Source of the DNA: Streptomyces sp. CB01249 | GTDB taxonomy: Bacteria; Actinomycetota; Actinomycetes; Streptomycetales; Streptomycetaceae | DNA length: 64,000 nucleotides | Assembly (NCBI RefSeq): GCF_001905735.1 | Contig: NZ_LISW01000002.1 | Span: 449,125 to 513,124 of the forward strand | Direction of reading: 5' to 3' | Shown here: positions 9,801-25,533 of the stretch, piece by piece | How the letters are laid out: each line of letters starts with the position of its first letter | How positions within the stretch are numbered: the first letter of the stretch is position 1 | The notes under the pieces: generated by a model | Seen by the model: the letters and a program-made list of their open reading frames with translations, nothing else | The model's database searches: none | Told to the model about the DNA's origin: nothing | Translations under genes and position numbers: made by a program

Positions 9801-10330
9801 TGGTGCAGCCCTCCGGCAAGGCCAAGCTGTTCGACGGCCGCTCCGGCGAGCCGTTCCCGGACCCGGTCTCGGTCGGCTACATGTACATCCTCAAGCTGCA
9901 CCACCTGGTCGACGACAAGCTCCACGCCCGTTCGACCGGCCCGTACTCCATGATCACGCAGCAGCCGCTGGGTGGTAAGGCGCAGTTCGGTGGGCAGCGA
10001 TTCGGTGAGATGGAGGTGTGGGCCCTTGAGGCTTACGGCGCCGCTTACGCCCTCCAGGAACTGCTGACGATCAAGTCCGACGACGTCACCGGCCGCGTGA
10101 AGGTCTACGAGGCGATCGTCAAGGGCGAGAACATCCCCGAGCCGGGCATTCCCGAGTCCTTCAAGGTGCTCATCAAGGAAATGCAGTCGCTCTGCCTCAA
10201 CGTGGAGGTGCTGTCCTCGGACGGCATGTCCATCGAGATGCGCGACACGGACGAGGACGTCTTCCGCGCGGCGGAGGAGCTCGGTATCGACCTGTCCCGG
10301 CGCGAGCCGAGCAGCGTCGAAGAGGTCTGA
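6845..10330 (+). CDS. rpoB: RNA polymerase beta subunit
   Basis: 1161 residues. I take the TTG at 6845 as the start. It follows GGAAGGA with 7-nt spacing, gives the standard [16 protein letters not shown]-terminus and restores family numbering, whereas the GTG at 6815 has no site. The rifampicin region (residues about 420-442) reads as wild type with D427, H437 and S442, so the enzyme should be rifampicin-sensitive. Conserved catalytic/DNA-binding elements include [47 protein letters not shown] and [20 protein letters not shown]. rpoC follows after 130 nt. Confidence 0.98.
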   Translation: MAASRNASTANTNNGASTAPLRISFAKIKEPLEVPNLLALQTESFDWLLGNAAWKARVEAALDSGQDVPTKSGLEEIFEEISPIEDFSGSMSLTFRDHRFEPPKNSIDECKERDFTFAAPLFVTAEFTNNETGEIKSQTVFMGDFPLMTNKGTFVINGTERVVVSQLVRSPGVYFDSSIDKTSDKDIFSAKIIPSRGAWLEMEIDKRDMVGVRIDRKRKQSVTVLLKALGWSTEQILEEFGEYESMRATLEKDHTQGQDDALLDIYRKLRPGEPPTREAAQTLLENLYFNPKRYDLAKVGRYKVNKKLGADEPLDAGVLTTDDVIATIKYLVKLHAGETETVGESGRTIVVETDDIDHFGNRRLRNVGELIQNQVRTGLARMERVVRERMTTQDVEAITPQTLINIRPVVASIKEFFGTSQLSQFMDQNNPLSGLTHKRRLSALGPGGLSRERAGFEVRDVHPSHYGRMCPIETPEGPNIGLIGSLASYGRVNAFGFIETPYRKVVDGQVTDEVDYVTADEEDRFVIAQANATLSDDLRFTEPRVLVRRRGGEVDYVPGGEVDYMDVSPRQMVSVATAMIPFLEHDDANRALMGANMMRQAVPLIKSEAPLVGTGMEYRCATDAGDVLKAEKDGVVQEVSADYITVTNDDGTYTTYRIAKFMRSNQGTSVNQKVVVSEGDRVIEGQVLADGPATEFGEMALGKNLLVAFMPWEGHNYEDAIILSQRLVQDDVLSSIHIEEHEVDARDTKLGPEEITRDIPNVSEEVLADLDERGIIRIGAEVVAGDILVGKVTPKGETELTPEERLLRAIFGEKAREVRDTSLKVPHGEIGKVIGVRVFDREEGDELPPGVNQLVRVYVAQKRKITDGDKLAGRHGNKGVISKILPIEDMPFLEDGTPVDIILNPLGVPSRMNPGQVLEIHLGWLASRGWDVSGLGDEWAKRLQAIGADQVAPGTNVATPVFDGAREDEISGLFEATIPNRDGMRLVQPSGKAKLFDGRSGEPFPDPVSVGYMYILKLHHLVDDKLHARSTGPYSMITQQPLGGKAQFGGQRFGEMEVWALEAYGAAYALQELLTIKSDDVTGRVKVYEAIVKGENIPEPGIPESFKVLIKEMQSLCLNVEVLSSDGMSIEMRDTDEDVFRAAEELGIDLSRREPSSVEEV

Positions 10331-10337
10331 CGGGTTG

Positions 10338-10366
10338 GCCGGCCGGATCCCCGTGATCCGGCCGGC
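10338..10366 (+). terminator. Hairpin between rpoB and rpoC
   Basis: GCCGGCCGGAT (10338-10348) pairs perfectly with ATCCGGCCGGC (10356-10366). No T run follows, so it is more likely an mRNA stability or processing element than a full terminator. Confidence 0.5.
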
Positions 10367-10460
10367 TCTCCCCGGACCCGTTCAGACCATTGCTGAAGTG
10401 CCCCGATTTACTCGCGTGACGCGAGGGGGCTCGAACCCCCGAAAGAGGGATTGACGACAA

Positions 10461-14360
<3,900 letters not shown>

Positions 14361-14382
14361 GCGAGTCGCTTGATACGCCCGG

Positions 14383-14418
14383 AGGGCGGTCGTCCCGTAC
14401 ACACGGGGTGGCCGCCCT
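14383..14418 (+). terminator. Terminator after rpoC
   Basis: AGGGCGGTCGTCCCGT (from 14383) folds back on ACGGGGTGGCCGCCCT (ending 14418) with one or two mismatches; CTTCGG follows. It ends the rpoBC unit. Confidence 0.65.
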
Positions 14419-14584
14419 TCGGCGTGTGATACGTCACAGCGGCGGGCCCGTGCGGCAGGGCTTCCGGGGCCCCGCGCGGGGCTCGTACGGCCTCAGAGGC
14501 GCTCTCAGAGGGCTGTGGGGCATCCGTACGGGTCGGGACAAGCCGGGCGCGGGGGCCGGCCGCCCGGGCTGGACGGCATTTGTT

Positions 14585-14613
14585 TTGACCCAGGTCCGTG
14601 AGGTAGGTACGCT
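14585..14613 (+). promoter_or_regulatory. str operon (rpsL) promoter
   Basis: TTGACC (14585-14590), a 17-nt spacer and TACGCT (14608-14613). It would start transcription near 14620 and give a leader of about 190 nt before rpsL. The gap 14419-14584 shows nothing else supportable. Confidence 0.6.
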
Positions 14614-14733
14614 CAGACCTTGTGCCTGGGGTGTGCCTGGGTTCGTGTGCGTGTCCTCAACCGCATGGCGAGCCTGTCTTCGGCCACCGTGATCCGTGCT
14701 CCTCATGCCGTTCCGGTACGGGCTCGCAGGATT

Positions 14734-14758
14734 CGACACACCCGACCGCGTGGGTCGG
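14734..14758 (+). promoter_or_regulatory. Leader hairpin element shared with rpsJ leader (copy 1)
   Basis: A 25-nt segment with core CCCGACCGCGTGGGTCGG forms a stem CCGACC/GGTCGG with a GCGTG loop, 49 nt upstream of rpsL. It matches 55708-55732 upstream of rpsJ at 24 of 25 positions. GTTCCAG and GTTA occur shortly downstream in both leaders. It is probably a ribosomal-protein mRNA control element. Confidence 0.55.
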
Positions 14759-14807
14759 TGACGTTCCAGGTTAGTTTCACCGACGGCACACAGAAACCGG
14801 AGAAGTA

Positions 14808-15179
14808 GTGCCTACGATCCAGCAGCTGGTCCGGAAGGGCCGGCAGGACAAGGTCGAGAAGAACAAGACGCCCGCACTCGAGGGTTCGCCCCAGCGCCGC
14901 GGCGTCTGCACGCGTGTGTTCACGACCACCCCGAAGAAGCCGAACTCCGCGCTCCGGAAGGTCGCACGTGTGCGCCTGACCTCGGGCATCGAGGTCACGG
15001 CCTACATCCCGGGTGAGGGACACAACCTGCAGGAGCACTCCATCGTGCTCGTGCGTGGTGGCCGTGTGAAGGACCTGCCGGGTGTTCGTTACAAGATCAT
15101 CCGCGGCTCGCTCGACACCCAGGGTGTCAAGAACCGCAAGCAGGCCCGCAGCCGCTACGGCGCCAAGAAGGAGAAGTAA
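14808..15179 (+). CDS. rpsL: 30S ribosomal protein S12
   Basis: A 123-residue decoding-centre protein beginning at GTG 14808 after CCGGAGAAGTA. The two classic streptomycin-resistance positions are wild type: K43 in [17 protein letters not shown] and K88 in [12 protein letters not shown]. It is the first gene of the str operon (rpsL-rpsG-fusA-tuf), with rpsG 2 nt after the stop. Confidence 0.98.
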   Translation: MPTIQQLVRKGRQDKVEKNKTPALEGSPQRRGVCTRVFTTTPKKPNSALRKVARVRLTSGIEVTAYIPGEGHNLQEHSIVLVRGGRVKDLPGVRYKIIRGSLDTQGVKNRKQARSRYGAKKEK

Positions 15180-15181
15180 GA

Positions 15182-15652
15182 ATGCCTCGTAAGGGCCCCG
15201 CCCCGAAGCGCCCGGTCATCATCGACCCGGTCTACAGCTCTCCTCTTGTCACGTCGCTGATCAACAAGATCCTGCTCGACGGCAAGCGTTCCACCGCCGA
15301 GCGGATCGTGTACGGCGCCATGGAGGGTCTTCGCGAGAAGACCGGCGCCGACCCGGTCATCACGCTGAAGCGCGCGCTGGAGAACGTCAAGCCCTCGCTC
15401 GAGGTCAAGTCCCGCCGTGTCGGTGGCGCCACCTACCAGGTGCCGATCGAGGTCAAGCCCGGTCGTGCCGCCACGCTGGCCCTCCGCTGGGTCGTGGGTT
15501 ACTCCCGCGCCCGTCGCGAGAAGACGATGACCGAGCGGCTCATGAACGAGCTGCTCGACGCCTCGAACGGTCTTGGCGCTGCCGTCAAGAAGCGTGAGGA
15601 CACCCACAAGATGGCCGAGTCCAACAAGGCCTTCGCGCACTACCGCTGGTAG
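15182..15652 (+). CDS. rpsG: 30S ribosomal protein S7
   Basis: A 156-residue primary 16S rRNA binder that nucleates the 30S head. Typical segments are [63 protein letters not shown] and HYRW at the C-terminus. The ribosome-binding site AAGGAGAAGTAAGA overlaps the end of rpsL, implying coupled translation. In other bacteria S7 represses the str operon. Confidence 0.98.
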   Translation: MPRKGPAPKRPVIIDPVYSSPLVTSLINKILLDGKRSTAERIVYGAMEGLREKTGADPVITLKRALENVKPSLEVKSRRVGGATYQVPIEVKPGRAATLALRWVVGYSRARREKTMTERLMNELLDASNGLGAAVKKREDTHKMAESNKAFAHYRW

Positions 15653-15690
15653 TCGCTACCCCCATCGAGACCGAGAGAAGACTGAGCCTT

Positions 15691-17820
<2,130 letters not shown>

Positions 17821-17861
17821 CTCTCCCGAGCTCACGCTTTAGGCTTGTCACCGGAGCCCGT

Positions 17862-17903
17862 GGGGCATTCGTCGCGCAGTTCACACTTCGCGGAGAATGC
17901 CCC
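17862..17903 (+). terminator. Hairpin in the fusA-tuf gap
   Basis: GGGGCATTC (17862-17870) pairs perfectly with GAATGCCCC (17895-17903), with an inner CGCG/CGCG stem. Placed between fusA and tuf, it may reduce read-through or process the mRNA so that tuf can be expressed separately. Confidence 0.5.
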
Positions 17904-17980
17904 CGGGGGCCGGCATCCCAGCAAAGATCACCTGGCGCCGATGAAGCAAGGCGTACAGAACCACTCCACAGGAGGACCCA

Positions 17981-19174
<1,194 letters not shown>

Positions 19175-19217
19175 TTACTTGTTCGTCTGACCTGGTTGCT
19201 CCGCACAGAGCACCAAG

Positions 19218-19263
19218 AAGGGCCCCGTCCCACCGTTCACGCGGTGGGGCGGGGCCCTTCGGG
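19218..19263 (+). terminator. Terminator of the str operon
   Basis: AAGGGCCCCGTCCCACCG (from 19218) pairs with CGGTGGGGCGGGGCCCTT (ending 19259); GGGTTTTACG follows. It also marks the edge of the variable region. Confidence 0.85.
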
Positions 19264-19273
19264 TTTTACGGGC

Positions 19274-19738
19274 TTATGCGGCGGGCTCGGGCCACCTGAC
19301 CATGAACACGTCCACCGGGTCTTCCCGCTCGGTCACGAAGCCGTGCCGCTCGTACAGCCGCCGCGCGGCGCTGCCCTGGAGCACGTTGAGCCGCACCGGC
19401 GCCCCTTCGGCGTCCGTACGCGCCAGCAGGCGCCGCAGTACGCCGGAGCCGATGCCCCGCCCCTGGAGTGCCGCGTCCAGGAAGAAGCTCTCCAGGCACC
19501 ACCCGTCCTCGTACGGCTTCAGCGTCACGCAGCCCGCGAAGCGGCCGTCCACCACGAGGACCGAGGTGTGCTCGGGGACGTACGAGTCACGCATCCGCTG
19601 CCGCACCCGGTGCTCGTCGTAGCGGCCCAGGCGGACCAGGTCGGGGCGCATCACGACGGCCCGGAGCTCGACGATGTCGTCCAGGTCGGCGGGGGTGGCG
19701 GGGCGCAGGTCCCAGGCTCGGGTGGTACGTACGTGCAT
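19274..19738 (-). CDS. GNAT family N-acetyltransferase
   Basis: A 154-residue enzyme of the acetyl-CoA-dependent N-acetyltransferase superfamily; substrate unknown. The start MHVRTTRAWDLRPATPADLDDI is typical. The central strand ESFFLDAALQGRGIGSGVLRRLL carries the acetyl-CoA binding Q-x-x-G-x-G/A signature (QGRGIG), and LYERHGFV is the usual C-terminal motif. It stands alone, 12 nt downstream of the response-regulator gene on the same strand, so it may be read through from that operon. Confidence 0.85.
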   Translation of the reverse strand: MHVRTTRAWDLRPATPADLDDIVELRAVVMRPDLVRLGRYDEHRVRQRMRDSYVPEHTSVLVVDGRFAGCVTLKPYEDGWCLESFFLDAALQGRGIGSGVLRRLLARTDAEGAPVRLNVLQGSAARRLYERHGFVTEREDPVDVFMVRWPEPAA

Positions 19739-19750
19739 GGCCGGAGTCTG

Positions 19751-20422
19751 TCAGAGGGCGCCCGGCCCGGCGATCCGGTATCCCACGCCCGGGGTGGTGG
19801 TGATGACCGCGGGTTCGCCGAGCTTGCGGCGCAGGCGGCTGATGGTCACGGCGACCGTGTTGGTGAAGGGGTCGGCGTGCTCGTCCCAGACCTGTTCGAG
19901 CAGGTCCTCCGCGCTGAGGAAGGCGGGGCTCGCGGCGAGGAGCGCTTCGAGGACGGCGAACTCCTTGACGGAGAGGTCGAGCCTGCGGCCGTCGCGGCCG
20001 GCGGTCCGGTGCACCGGGTCGAGCTCGATGCCCGCCGCGCTCAGGGTGCGGGGCCGGGCGGCCGGGCGGCGGCGGGCCAGGGCGCGGATGCGCAGGACGA
20101 GCTCGGGGAAGTGGAACGGCTTGCCCAGGTAGTCGTCGGCGCCCAGGGTCAGACCGCTGACCCGGTCGCCCGGCGAACCCGCGGCCGTCAGCATCAGGAC
20201 CATCGCCCGGTCGTCGCGCTCGGTGATCATCCGGCAGAGGGTGTCGCCGTGGAGGCCCGGCAGGTCCCGGTCGAGCACGACGACGTCGTACGCGGTGGCG
20301 TCCAGCTTGGCCGCGGCGTCGAGGCCGTCGTGGGCCACGTCGACGGCCATGCCCTGGTCGCGCAGCCCCTCGGCGACGACCTCGGCGAGGGTGCGGGCGT
20401 CCTCGACCACCAGGACTCTCAC
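19751..20422 (-). CDS. OmpR-family response regulator
   Basis: A 223-residue transcription regulator. The receiver domain has the acidic pocket VVEDAR (E7, D8), phospho-acceptor D51 in VVVLDRDLPG, and K101 in LGKPF. The C-terminal winged helix contains DLSVKEFAVLEALLA and TVAVTISRLRRKLGE. GTG 20422 is chosen because GTGA overlaps the stop of the... kinase partner in the same operon: the regulator starts 4 nt before the kinase gene ends (kinase reads 21606 to 20419). It probably controls the ABC exporter genes transcribed divergently from 21722. Confidence 0.9.
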   Translation of the reverse strand: MRVLVVEDARTLAEVVAEGLRDQGMAVDVAHDGLDAAAKLDATAYDVVVLDRDLPGLHGDTLCRMITERDDRAMVLMLTAAGSPGDRVSGLTLGADDYLGKPFHFPELVLRIRALARRRPAARPRTLSAAGIELDPVHRTAGRDGRRLDLSVKEFAVLEALLAASPAFLSAEDLLEQVWDEHADPFTNTVAVTISRLRRKLGEPAVITTTPGVGYRIAGPGAL

Positions 20423-21606
20423 GGCGCCGCGTCCGTGCCCGCGCCGGGCAGGATGAGCGTGACGCGCAGGCCGCCGGCGGGGCGGGCGCGCAGGTCCAGG
20501 GTGCCGTGGTGGGCCCGGGCGATGGCCGCGACGATGGAGAGCCCGAGCCCGCTGCCCCGGCCGGTGCCGGTCCGGTCGCCGCCCAGGCGCCGGAAGGGCC
20601 GGACGAGGTCCGCCACCCGCTCCTGATCGAGGACCGGTCCGCCCGACTCCACGACCAGGGACACCGCGCTTCCCTCCGCCCGGACCGCGACACCGATCCA
20701 GCCGCCGGGGCCGTTGTGCACGACGGCGTTGTCGACCAGGTTGTCGACCGCGCGGCGCAGCAGCGTCGGGCTGCCGGACACCCACGCGGTCCCGTCGGCC
20801 CGGTCCTGGCGTACGGTCAGGTCCCCGGCCGTGATGTCCTCCGCGCGGTCCGCCAGGGCGGCCGAGGCGAGCGGGGCGAGGGCGAGACACGCCGTGTCGG
20901 TGAACTCGCCCTGCCGGCTGCGGGCCAGGACGAGGAAGTTCTCCAGCAGCCGGTCCACTTGGTCGAGTTCGGTGCGCAGCCGGGCGGCCAGGGTGGTCGT
21001 GGGCGGGGGGAGCGGGCCCGGCTTGGCGAGGGCGACGTCCAGCGAGGCCCGCATCGTGGTGAGCGGCGTGCGCAGTTCGTGGGAGGCGTTCGCGACGAAG
21101 AGGCGCTGGCCTTCGAAGGAGCTCTCCAAGCGGCCGAGGAGATCGTCGATCGTGTCGGCGAGTTCCTTCACCTCGTCGCCGGGTCCGTCCATGGCCAGCC
21201 GTTCGTGCAGGCCGTCGGCGGTGATCCGGCGGGTGGCCGCCGTCATCACGCGTAGCGGGCGCAGTACCCGGCCGGCGACGAACCAGCCGAGGACGGCCGA
21301 GAGGACCACCATCACGCCGAGGGCGATGGCGCAGCCGGTCAGGATCTGCCGGGTCCGGTCGTCGTGCGCCTGGGCCAGCTGTTGCTCCAGCTCGGCGACG
21401 CGGTCCTGGACCCGGGCCGCCGCGGGCTGTCCGGTGTCACCGGGGGCGGTCCGACTGTCCCGCGAACCGCCGGAGGCCACCACGGCCGCGATGGTGAGCA
21501 GTGCCGTTCCCGACAGCAGGAACAGCGTCACGTACAGGGCGGTGAAGCGGGTGCGGGCGGTGGTGCGGCGCGGGCCCGCGAGCCTTCGGGGAGGACCCCA
21601 TGTCAT
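20419..21606 (-). CDS. Sensor histidine kinase
   Basis: A 395-residue membrane kinase and the first gene of the two-component operon. TM1 spans about residues 23-45. A short extracytoplasmic loop (about 46-88, with a coiled-coil-like stretch RVAELEQQLAQAHDD) suggests limited ligand sensing. TM2 spans about 90-111, then HAMP, then HisKA with H176 in NASHELRTPL. The ATPase has N box DNLVDNAVVHN and G box GSGLGLSIV. It is divergent from the ABC ATPase gene across about 115 nt, the layout usual for sensors of antibiotics or envelope stress that switch on a neighbouring exporter. Confidence 0.9.
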   Translation of the reverse strand: MTWGPPRRLAGPRRTTARTRFTALYVTLFLLSGTALLTIAAVVASGGSRDSRTAPGDTGQPAAARVQDRVAELEQQLAQAHDDRTRQILTGCAIALGVMVVLSAVLGWFVAGRVLRPLRVMTAATRRITADGLHERLAMDGPGDEVKELADTIDDLLGRLESSFEGQRLFVANASHELRTPLTTMRASLDVALAKPGPLPPPTTTLAARLRTELDQVDRLLENFLVLARSRQGEFTDTACLALAPLASAALADRAEDITAGDLTVRQDRADGTAWVSGSPTLLRRAVDNLVDNAVVHNGPGGWIGVAVRAEGSAVSLVVESGGPVLDQERVADLVRPFRRLGGDRTGTGRGSGLGLSIVAAIARAHHGTLDLRARPAGGLRVTLILPGAGTDAAP

Positions 21607-21721
21607 CCGCGTGCTCCCCTCTCGCCACGGCCGGTACGGGTCAGGCTAGGCGGAGGCGCCTAACAGCGGGATGACAGCGGCTGTTCGGCTGCTGTGACGC
21701 GGTGCCTCCCAGGGTGTGGCC

Positions 21722-22669
21722 ATGAGCGATGAGAGTACGAGCGCGACGATCGAGGTCATCGGTCTCCGTAAACGCTTCGGCGCCCGACTGGCCCTGGACG
21801 GAATGACGTTCACCGTGCGGCCCGGGCGTGTGACCGGCTTCGTCGGGCCGAACGGCGCGGGCAAGTCCACCACCATGCGCGTTGTCCTGGGCCTCGACGC
21901 GGCCGAGGACGGGGAGGCCCTGGTCGGCGGGGTGCCGTACCGCACCCTGCGCCGGCCGCTCCGGCATCTGGGGGCCCTGATCGACGCCTCCGCGGTGCAG
22001 CCGGGCCGCACCGCCCGCAACCACCTGCTGTGGCTGGCCCACTCCCAGGGCCTGCCCGCCCGGCGGGTGGACGAGGTCATCGAACAGGCCGGCCTGGGCG
22101 CGGCGGCCCGGCGCAGGGCGGGCGGCTTCTCGCTGGGGATGCGCCAGCGCCTGGGCATCGCGGCGGCGCTCCTCGGGGACCCGCCGGTGCTCATGCTGGA
22201 CGAGCCGTTCAACGGCCTCGATCCCGACGGCATCGTATGGATGCGCGGTGTCCTGTCGTCGCTGGCCCGGGACGGCCGCGCCGTTCTGGTCTCCAGCCAT
22301 CTGATGGGCGAACTGGAGGACACCGCCGATCACTTGGTGGTGATCGGGCGGGGCCGGGTCCTCGCGGACACCGCCGTCTCCGCGCTGCTCGCCGAGGCGT
22401 CCGGCGGCCGGGTCGTCCTGCGCACCTCCGCACCGGAGCGCGCCGCCGAGGCCCTGCGCGGCGCGGGCGCCACCGTGCTCGCGACCGGCCCCGACACCCT
22501 CGGCGTGACCGGCCTGGCCGACGAGGCGGTCGTGGCCCGGCTCGCCCGGACCGGAGTGCCGTTCTCGCAGGTGTCCGCGCACCGGGCGACGCTGGAGGAG
22601 GCGTACATGGAGCTCACCCGGGACGCGGTGGAGTACCGGGGCGTTCCAGCGGGGGAGGGCACGCGATGA
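21722..22669 (+). CDS. ABC exporter ATP-binding subunit
   Basis: A 315-residue ATPase that should energise the two permeases downstream. Walker A GPNGAGKST lies at residues 42-50, the signature SLGMRQRLG at 137-145 and Walker B VLMLDEP at 156-162. The C-terminal ~90 residues resemble the extension of ABC-2 drug and lantibiotic-type ATPases. ATG 21722 has AGGG 7 nt upstream; a GTG at 21716 is a possible alternative. The stop overlaps the permease start (ATGA), so translation is coupled. Confidence 0.92.
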   Translation: MSDESTSATIEVIGLRKRFGARLALDGMTFTVRPGRVTGFVGPNGAGKSTTMRVVLGLDAAEDGEALVGGVPYRTLRRPLRHLGALIDASAVQPGRTARNHLLWLAHSQGLPARRVDEVIEQAGLGAAARRRAGGFSLGMRQRLGIAAALLGDPPVLMLDEPFNGLDPDGIVWMRGVLSSLARDGRAVLVSSHLMGELEDTADHLVVIGRGRVLADTAVSALLAEASGGRVVLRTSAPERAAEALRGAGATVLATGPDTLGVTGLADEAVVARLARTGVPFSQVSAHRATLEEAYMELTRDAVEYRGVPAGEGTR

Positions 22670-24174
22670 CCGCCATCCGCACGAGGCACACCGGCTTCCT
22701 CGCGACGCTGCACGCCGAGTGGACGAAGTTCCGTACGGTGCGGGGCTGGGTCCTCACCATGGCCGGGGCGCTCCTGGCGACGATCGTGGTCGGCCTGCTC
22801 GGAACGGCCGCCCCGGGCCCCGGCGGGGCCGACGCCTCGTACCCGAGGGGCCCCGGTGGCGAGGCCGTCAACGACAGCTTCTACTTCGTCCACCGGACGC
22901 TCACCGGCGACGGCACTCTCACCGTCCCCCTGCGGTCCCTCGCGGGTGTGGCCGACACCGGGGCCGGGAAGACGGCTCGCGGCACCCAGCCCTGGGCCAA
23001 GGCCGGGATCATCGTCAAGGAGAGCCTTGCCCAGGGGTCCCCGTACGCGGCGCTCATGGCCACCGGCGCCCACGGCATCCGCATGCAGTACGCCTACACG
23101 CACGACACGGCGGGCCCCGAAACCCCGCAGCGGTGGCTGCGCCTGGTCCGCTCCGGTGACCGGCTCACCGGCTACGCCTCCGCCGACGGCTCCCGCTGGA
23201 CCGAGGTCGGCCGGGCGTGGCTGCCGGGGCTTGCGCGCACCGTGCGGGCCGGGCTCTTCGCCACGTCACCGCAGGCGAAACAGGACACCGGGGCGGGCGA
23301 GGGCTTCAGCCCCGCCGTGGCCACCGGCACCTTCGGCCGGCCCGCTCTGACCGGCGGCTGGTCGCGGACCCCGTGGCGCGGCACGCAGGTGGGCGGCGAC
23401 GCGGGCACCTCCGGCAGCTACACGGACACCCTCAAGGGCGGCTTCGCCCGGACCGGCGACGGGTTCGCCGTGACCGGGGCCGGTGACATCGCACCGGTCG
23501 TCGGCGGACCCGTGATGGGCGTCGGCTTCTCCGTCGAGAACTTCCTCGTCGGCACCTTCGCCGGGCTGATCGCGGTGATCGTCGTGGCCACGGTCTTCCT
23601 CACCGGCGAGTACCGGCGGGGTCTGCTGCGTACGAGCATGACGGCCGCACCCCGGCGGGGCCGGGTGCTCGGCGCCAAGGCGCTGGTGGCCGGGGGCGTC
23701 GCGGGTGCCGTCGGGCTGGTCGCCGCCGCGATCGCCGTCCCTCTCGGGGCCCGCGGTGCGCGCGGCAGGGGCTTCCTCGTCTTCCCCGTCACGACGGCGA
23801 CCGAGCTGCGCGTCGTGGCCGGGACCGGCCTGCTCTGCGCGGCCGCCGCCGTGCTCGCTCTCGGGGTCGGCGCGCTGCTGCGGCGCAGCGGTACGGCGGT
23901 CGCGCTGGTCGTCGCGTCGCTGGTGCTGTCCTTCCTGCTCGCCGTCTCCGGTGTGCTGCCCGCGGGCGTCGCGGAGTGGCTGCTGCGGGTGACCCCGGCC
24001 GCGGGCTTCGCCGTGCAGCAGACGCTGCCGCGGTACGCGCAGGTGCTCAGCGTGTACGAGCCGTCGACCGGGTACTTCCCGCTGGCGCCGTGGACGGGGT
24101 TCGCCGTGCTGTGCGGGTACGCGGCGCTCGCGTACGGGCTGGCCGTGGCGCGGGTGCGCGGGAGGGACGTATGA
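22666..24174 (+). CDS. ABC-2 permease with large inserted extracytoplasmic domain
   Basis: 502 residues. TM1 lies at about residues 28-48 after the EWTKFRTVRGW motif usual for this family. About 230 residues without membrane segments follow, then five further hydrophobic segments from FLVGTFAGLIAVIVVATVFL (about 293-312) to the C-terminus. The insert includes WAKAGIIVKES, GIRMQYAY, WLRLVRSGDRLTGYASADG and VRAGLFATSP, a pattern strongly reminiscent of DUF1349/concanavalin-like beta-sandwich domains. It probably forms an extracellular binding module. Stop and next start overlap (ATGA). Confidence 0.85.
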   Translation: MTAIRTRHTGFLATLHAEWTKFRTVRGWVLTMAGALLATIVVGLLGTAAPGPGGADASYPRGPGGEAVNDSFYFVHRTLTGDGTLTVPLRSLAGVADTGAGKTARGTQPWAKAGIIVKESLAQGSPYAALMATGAHGIRMQYAYTHDTAGPETPQRWLRLVRSGDRLTGYASADGSRWTEVGRAWLPGLARTVRAGLFATSPQAKQDTGAGEGFSPAVATGTFGRPALTGGWSRTPWRGTQVGGDAGTSGSYTDTLKGGFARTGDGFAVTGAGDIAPVVGGPVMGVGFSVENFLVGTFAGLIAVIVVATVFLTGEYRRGLLRTSMTAAPRRGRVLGAKALVAGGVAGAVGLVAAAIAVPLGARGARGRGFLVFPVTTATELRVVAGTGLLCAAAAVLALGVGALLRRSGTAVALVVASLVLSFLLAVSGVLPAGVAEWLLRVTPAAGFAVQQTLPRYAQVLSVYEPSTGYFPLAPWTGFAVLCGYAALAYGLAVARVRGRDV

Positions 24175-24944
24175 GCGCCCTGCGCGCGGAGTGGACGAAG
24201 CTGCGCACGGCGGGGGACCTGGGGAGGCTGCTCCTGCTCGCCGTCGCGCTGACCGCGGCGGTCGGCTGCGGTACGGCCGAGGCCGTGAAGTGCCCGGACA
24301 CGGGATGCGGCCGGGACGCCGTCAAGCTCGCCCTGACCGGTGTCACGGTCGGCCAGGCGGTCGTCGCCGTCCTCGCGGTGCTGGCCGTCAGCGGGGAGTA
24401 CGGGACCGGCATGATCCGTACGACGCTCACGGCGATGCCGGACCGGATGACCGTGTTCGCGGCCAAGGCGACGGTCCTCGCGGCGGTCGTCCTGGCCTCC
24501 GGCACGGTGGCCGTTCTGGCCTCGCTCCTCGGCGGCCGCCTCCTCCTGCCCGGCAGCGGATTCACCGAGGCGCACGGCTACGCCCCGTTGTCCCTGGCCG
24601 ACGGCCCGACCCTGCGCGCGGCCGCGGGCTCGGTGCTCTACCTCGCCCTCGTCGCCCTGCTCGGTCTCGGCGTGGCGACGGCGGTACGGGATGCGGCGAC
24701 CGCCATCGGGATCGTGCTCGGGCTGCTCTATGTCTTCCCGGTCGTGATCGGGGTGGTCCAGGACCCGGAGTGGCAGCGCCACCTCCAGCAGGTCTCGCCC
24801 ATGACCGCCGGGCTCGCCGTGCAGGCCACGGTCCACGTCCGCGAGCTGCCCATCGGGCCCTGGGCCGGGCTGGGCGTGCTCGCGGCGTGGGCGGCCGCTG
24901 CCCTGCTGGCGGGAGGGCTGCTGCTGCGCGGGCGCGACGCGTAG
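24171..24944 (+). CDS. ABC-2 permease, second subunit
   Basis: A 257-residue membrane protein that begins MSALRAEWTKLRT, like the first permease. About six hydrophobic helices are visible, for example LGRLLLLAVALTAAVGCGT, VVLASGTVAVLASLL and AGLGVLAAWAAAALLAGG. An early loop has two cysteines (CPDTGCG). It lacks the inserted domain of its partner. It is the last gene of the three-gene exporter operon. Confidence 0.88.
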   Translation: MSALRAEWTKLRTAGDLGRLLLLAVALTAAVGCGTAEAVKCPDTGCGRDAVKLALTGVTVGQAVVAVLAVLAVSGEYGTGMIRTTLTAMPDRMTVFAAKATVLAAVVLASGTVAVLASLLGGRLLLPGSGFTEAHGYAPLSLADGPTLRAAAGSVLYLALVALLGLGVATAVRDAATAIGIVLGLLYVFPVVIGVVQDPEWQRHLQQVSPMTAGLAVQATVHVRELPIGPWAGLGVLAAWAAAALLAGGLLLRGRDA

Positions 24945-24976
24945 CGGGCCGATATGCGTGTGGCAAAGTGCCCCTT

Positions 24977-25429
24977 ATGTGCCATTACTGCGGCTGCCGC
25001 GAGATCCCCCTGATCAAGGAGTTCATCGCGGAGCACGAGTCCGTCACGGACACGGCGGGCGCGGCGTTGCGCGCGCTGGACGACGGGGACCGGGCCCTCG
25101 TCCCGGACCTGGTCGGCCGCATGGAGCGGGAGCTCGTGGCGCACTGGCGGGGCGAGGAGCGGGGCCTCTTCGCGGTGATGAGGGCGGACCCGGAGTACGC
25201 GGGGTACATCGACGCGCTCGTACGCGAACACCGCGAACTCGGGGCGTTCCTGCGGGAGATCGACCTCACCCGCGCCGAGGACATCGCCCGGCTGCGCGAG
25301 GCGGTGGCCGAGCTGCACCACCACATCGCCAAGGAGGAGGACGGCCTGTTCCCTGCGTCGCTCACGGCGTTGACGGGGGAGGAGTGGGACCGGTCGATGC
25401 GGGCTTGGCGGGAGGCGCATCCGGCGTAG
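24977..25429 (+). CDS. Hemerythrin-like (HHE) protein
   Basis: A 150-residue four-helix-bundle protein likely to bind a di-iron centre for O2 or redox sensing. Candidate ligands are EH in FIAEHES, the HWRGEER pair (H-x3-E), EHREL and HHHIAKEED (H-x3-E). The N-terminus MCHYCGCREIP has three closely spaced cysteines that could bind a metal or form a disulfide. ATG 24977 is chosen because upstream in-frame starts overlap the permease gene in another frame. It lies 32 nt after the exporter operon and may be read through from it. Confidence 0.85.
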   Translation: MCHYCGCREIPLIKEFIAEHESVTDTAGAALRALDDGDRALVPDLVGRMERELVAHWRGEERGLFAVMRADPEYAGYIDALVREHRELGAFLREIDLTRAEDIARLREAVAELHHHIAKEEDGLFPASLTALTGEEWDRSMRAWREAHPA

Positions 25430-25533
25430 TCGCGAGGGCGTCGCGTCGGCAGGATGAGGATGGCGATGCGAGGCGACGATCACGGGTTCCCCGTTCGGAA
25501 TCCGTCCGATGGGCCGGACCCTAGGATGACCGC

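Noticed and set aside
6719..9925. 1068-residue minus-strand open frame across rpoB
   Set aside because: Antisense to a certain gene, with repetitive L/V/D/R composition produced by codon bias. The same applies to 10197-14402 over rpoC and 15640-17835 over fusA.
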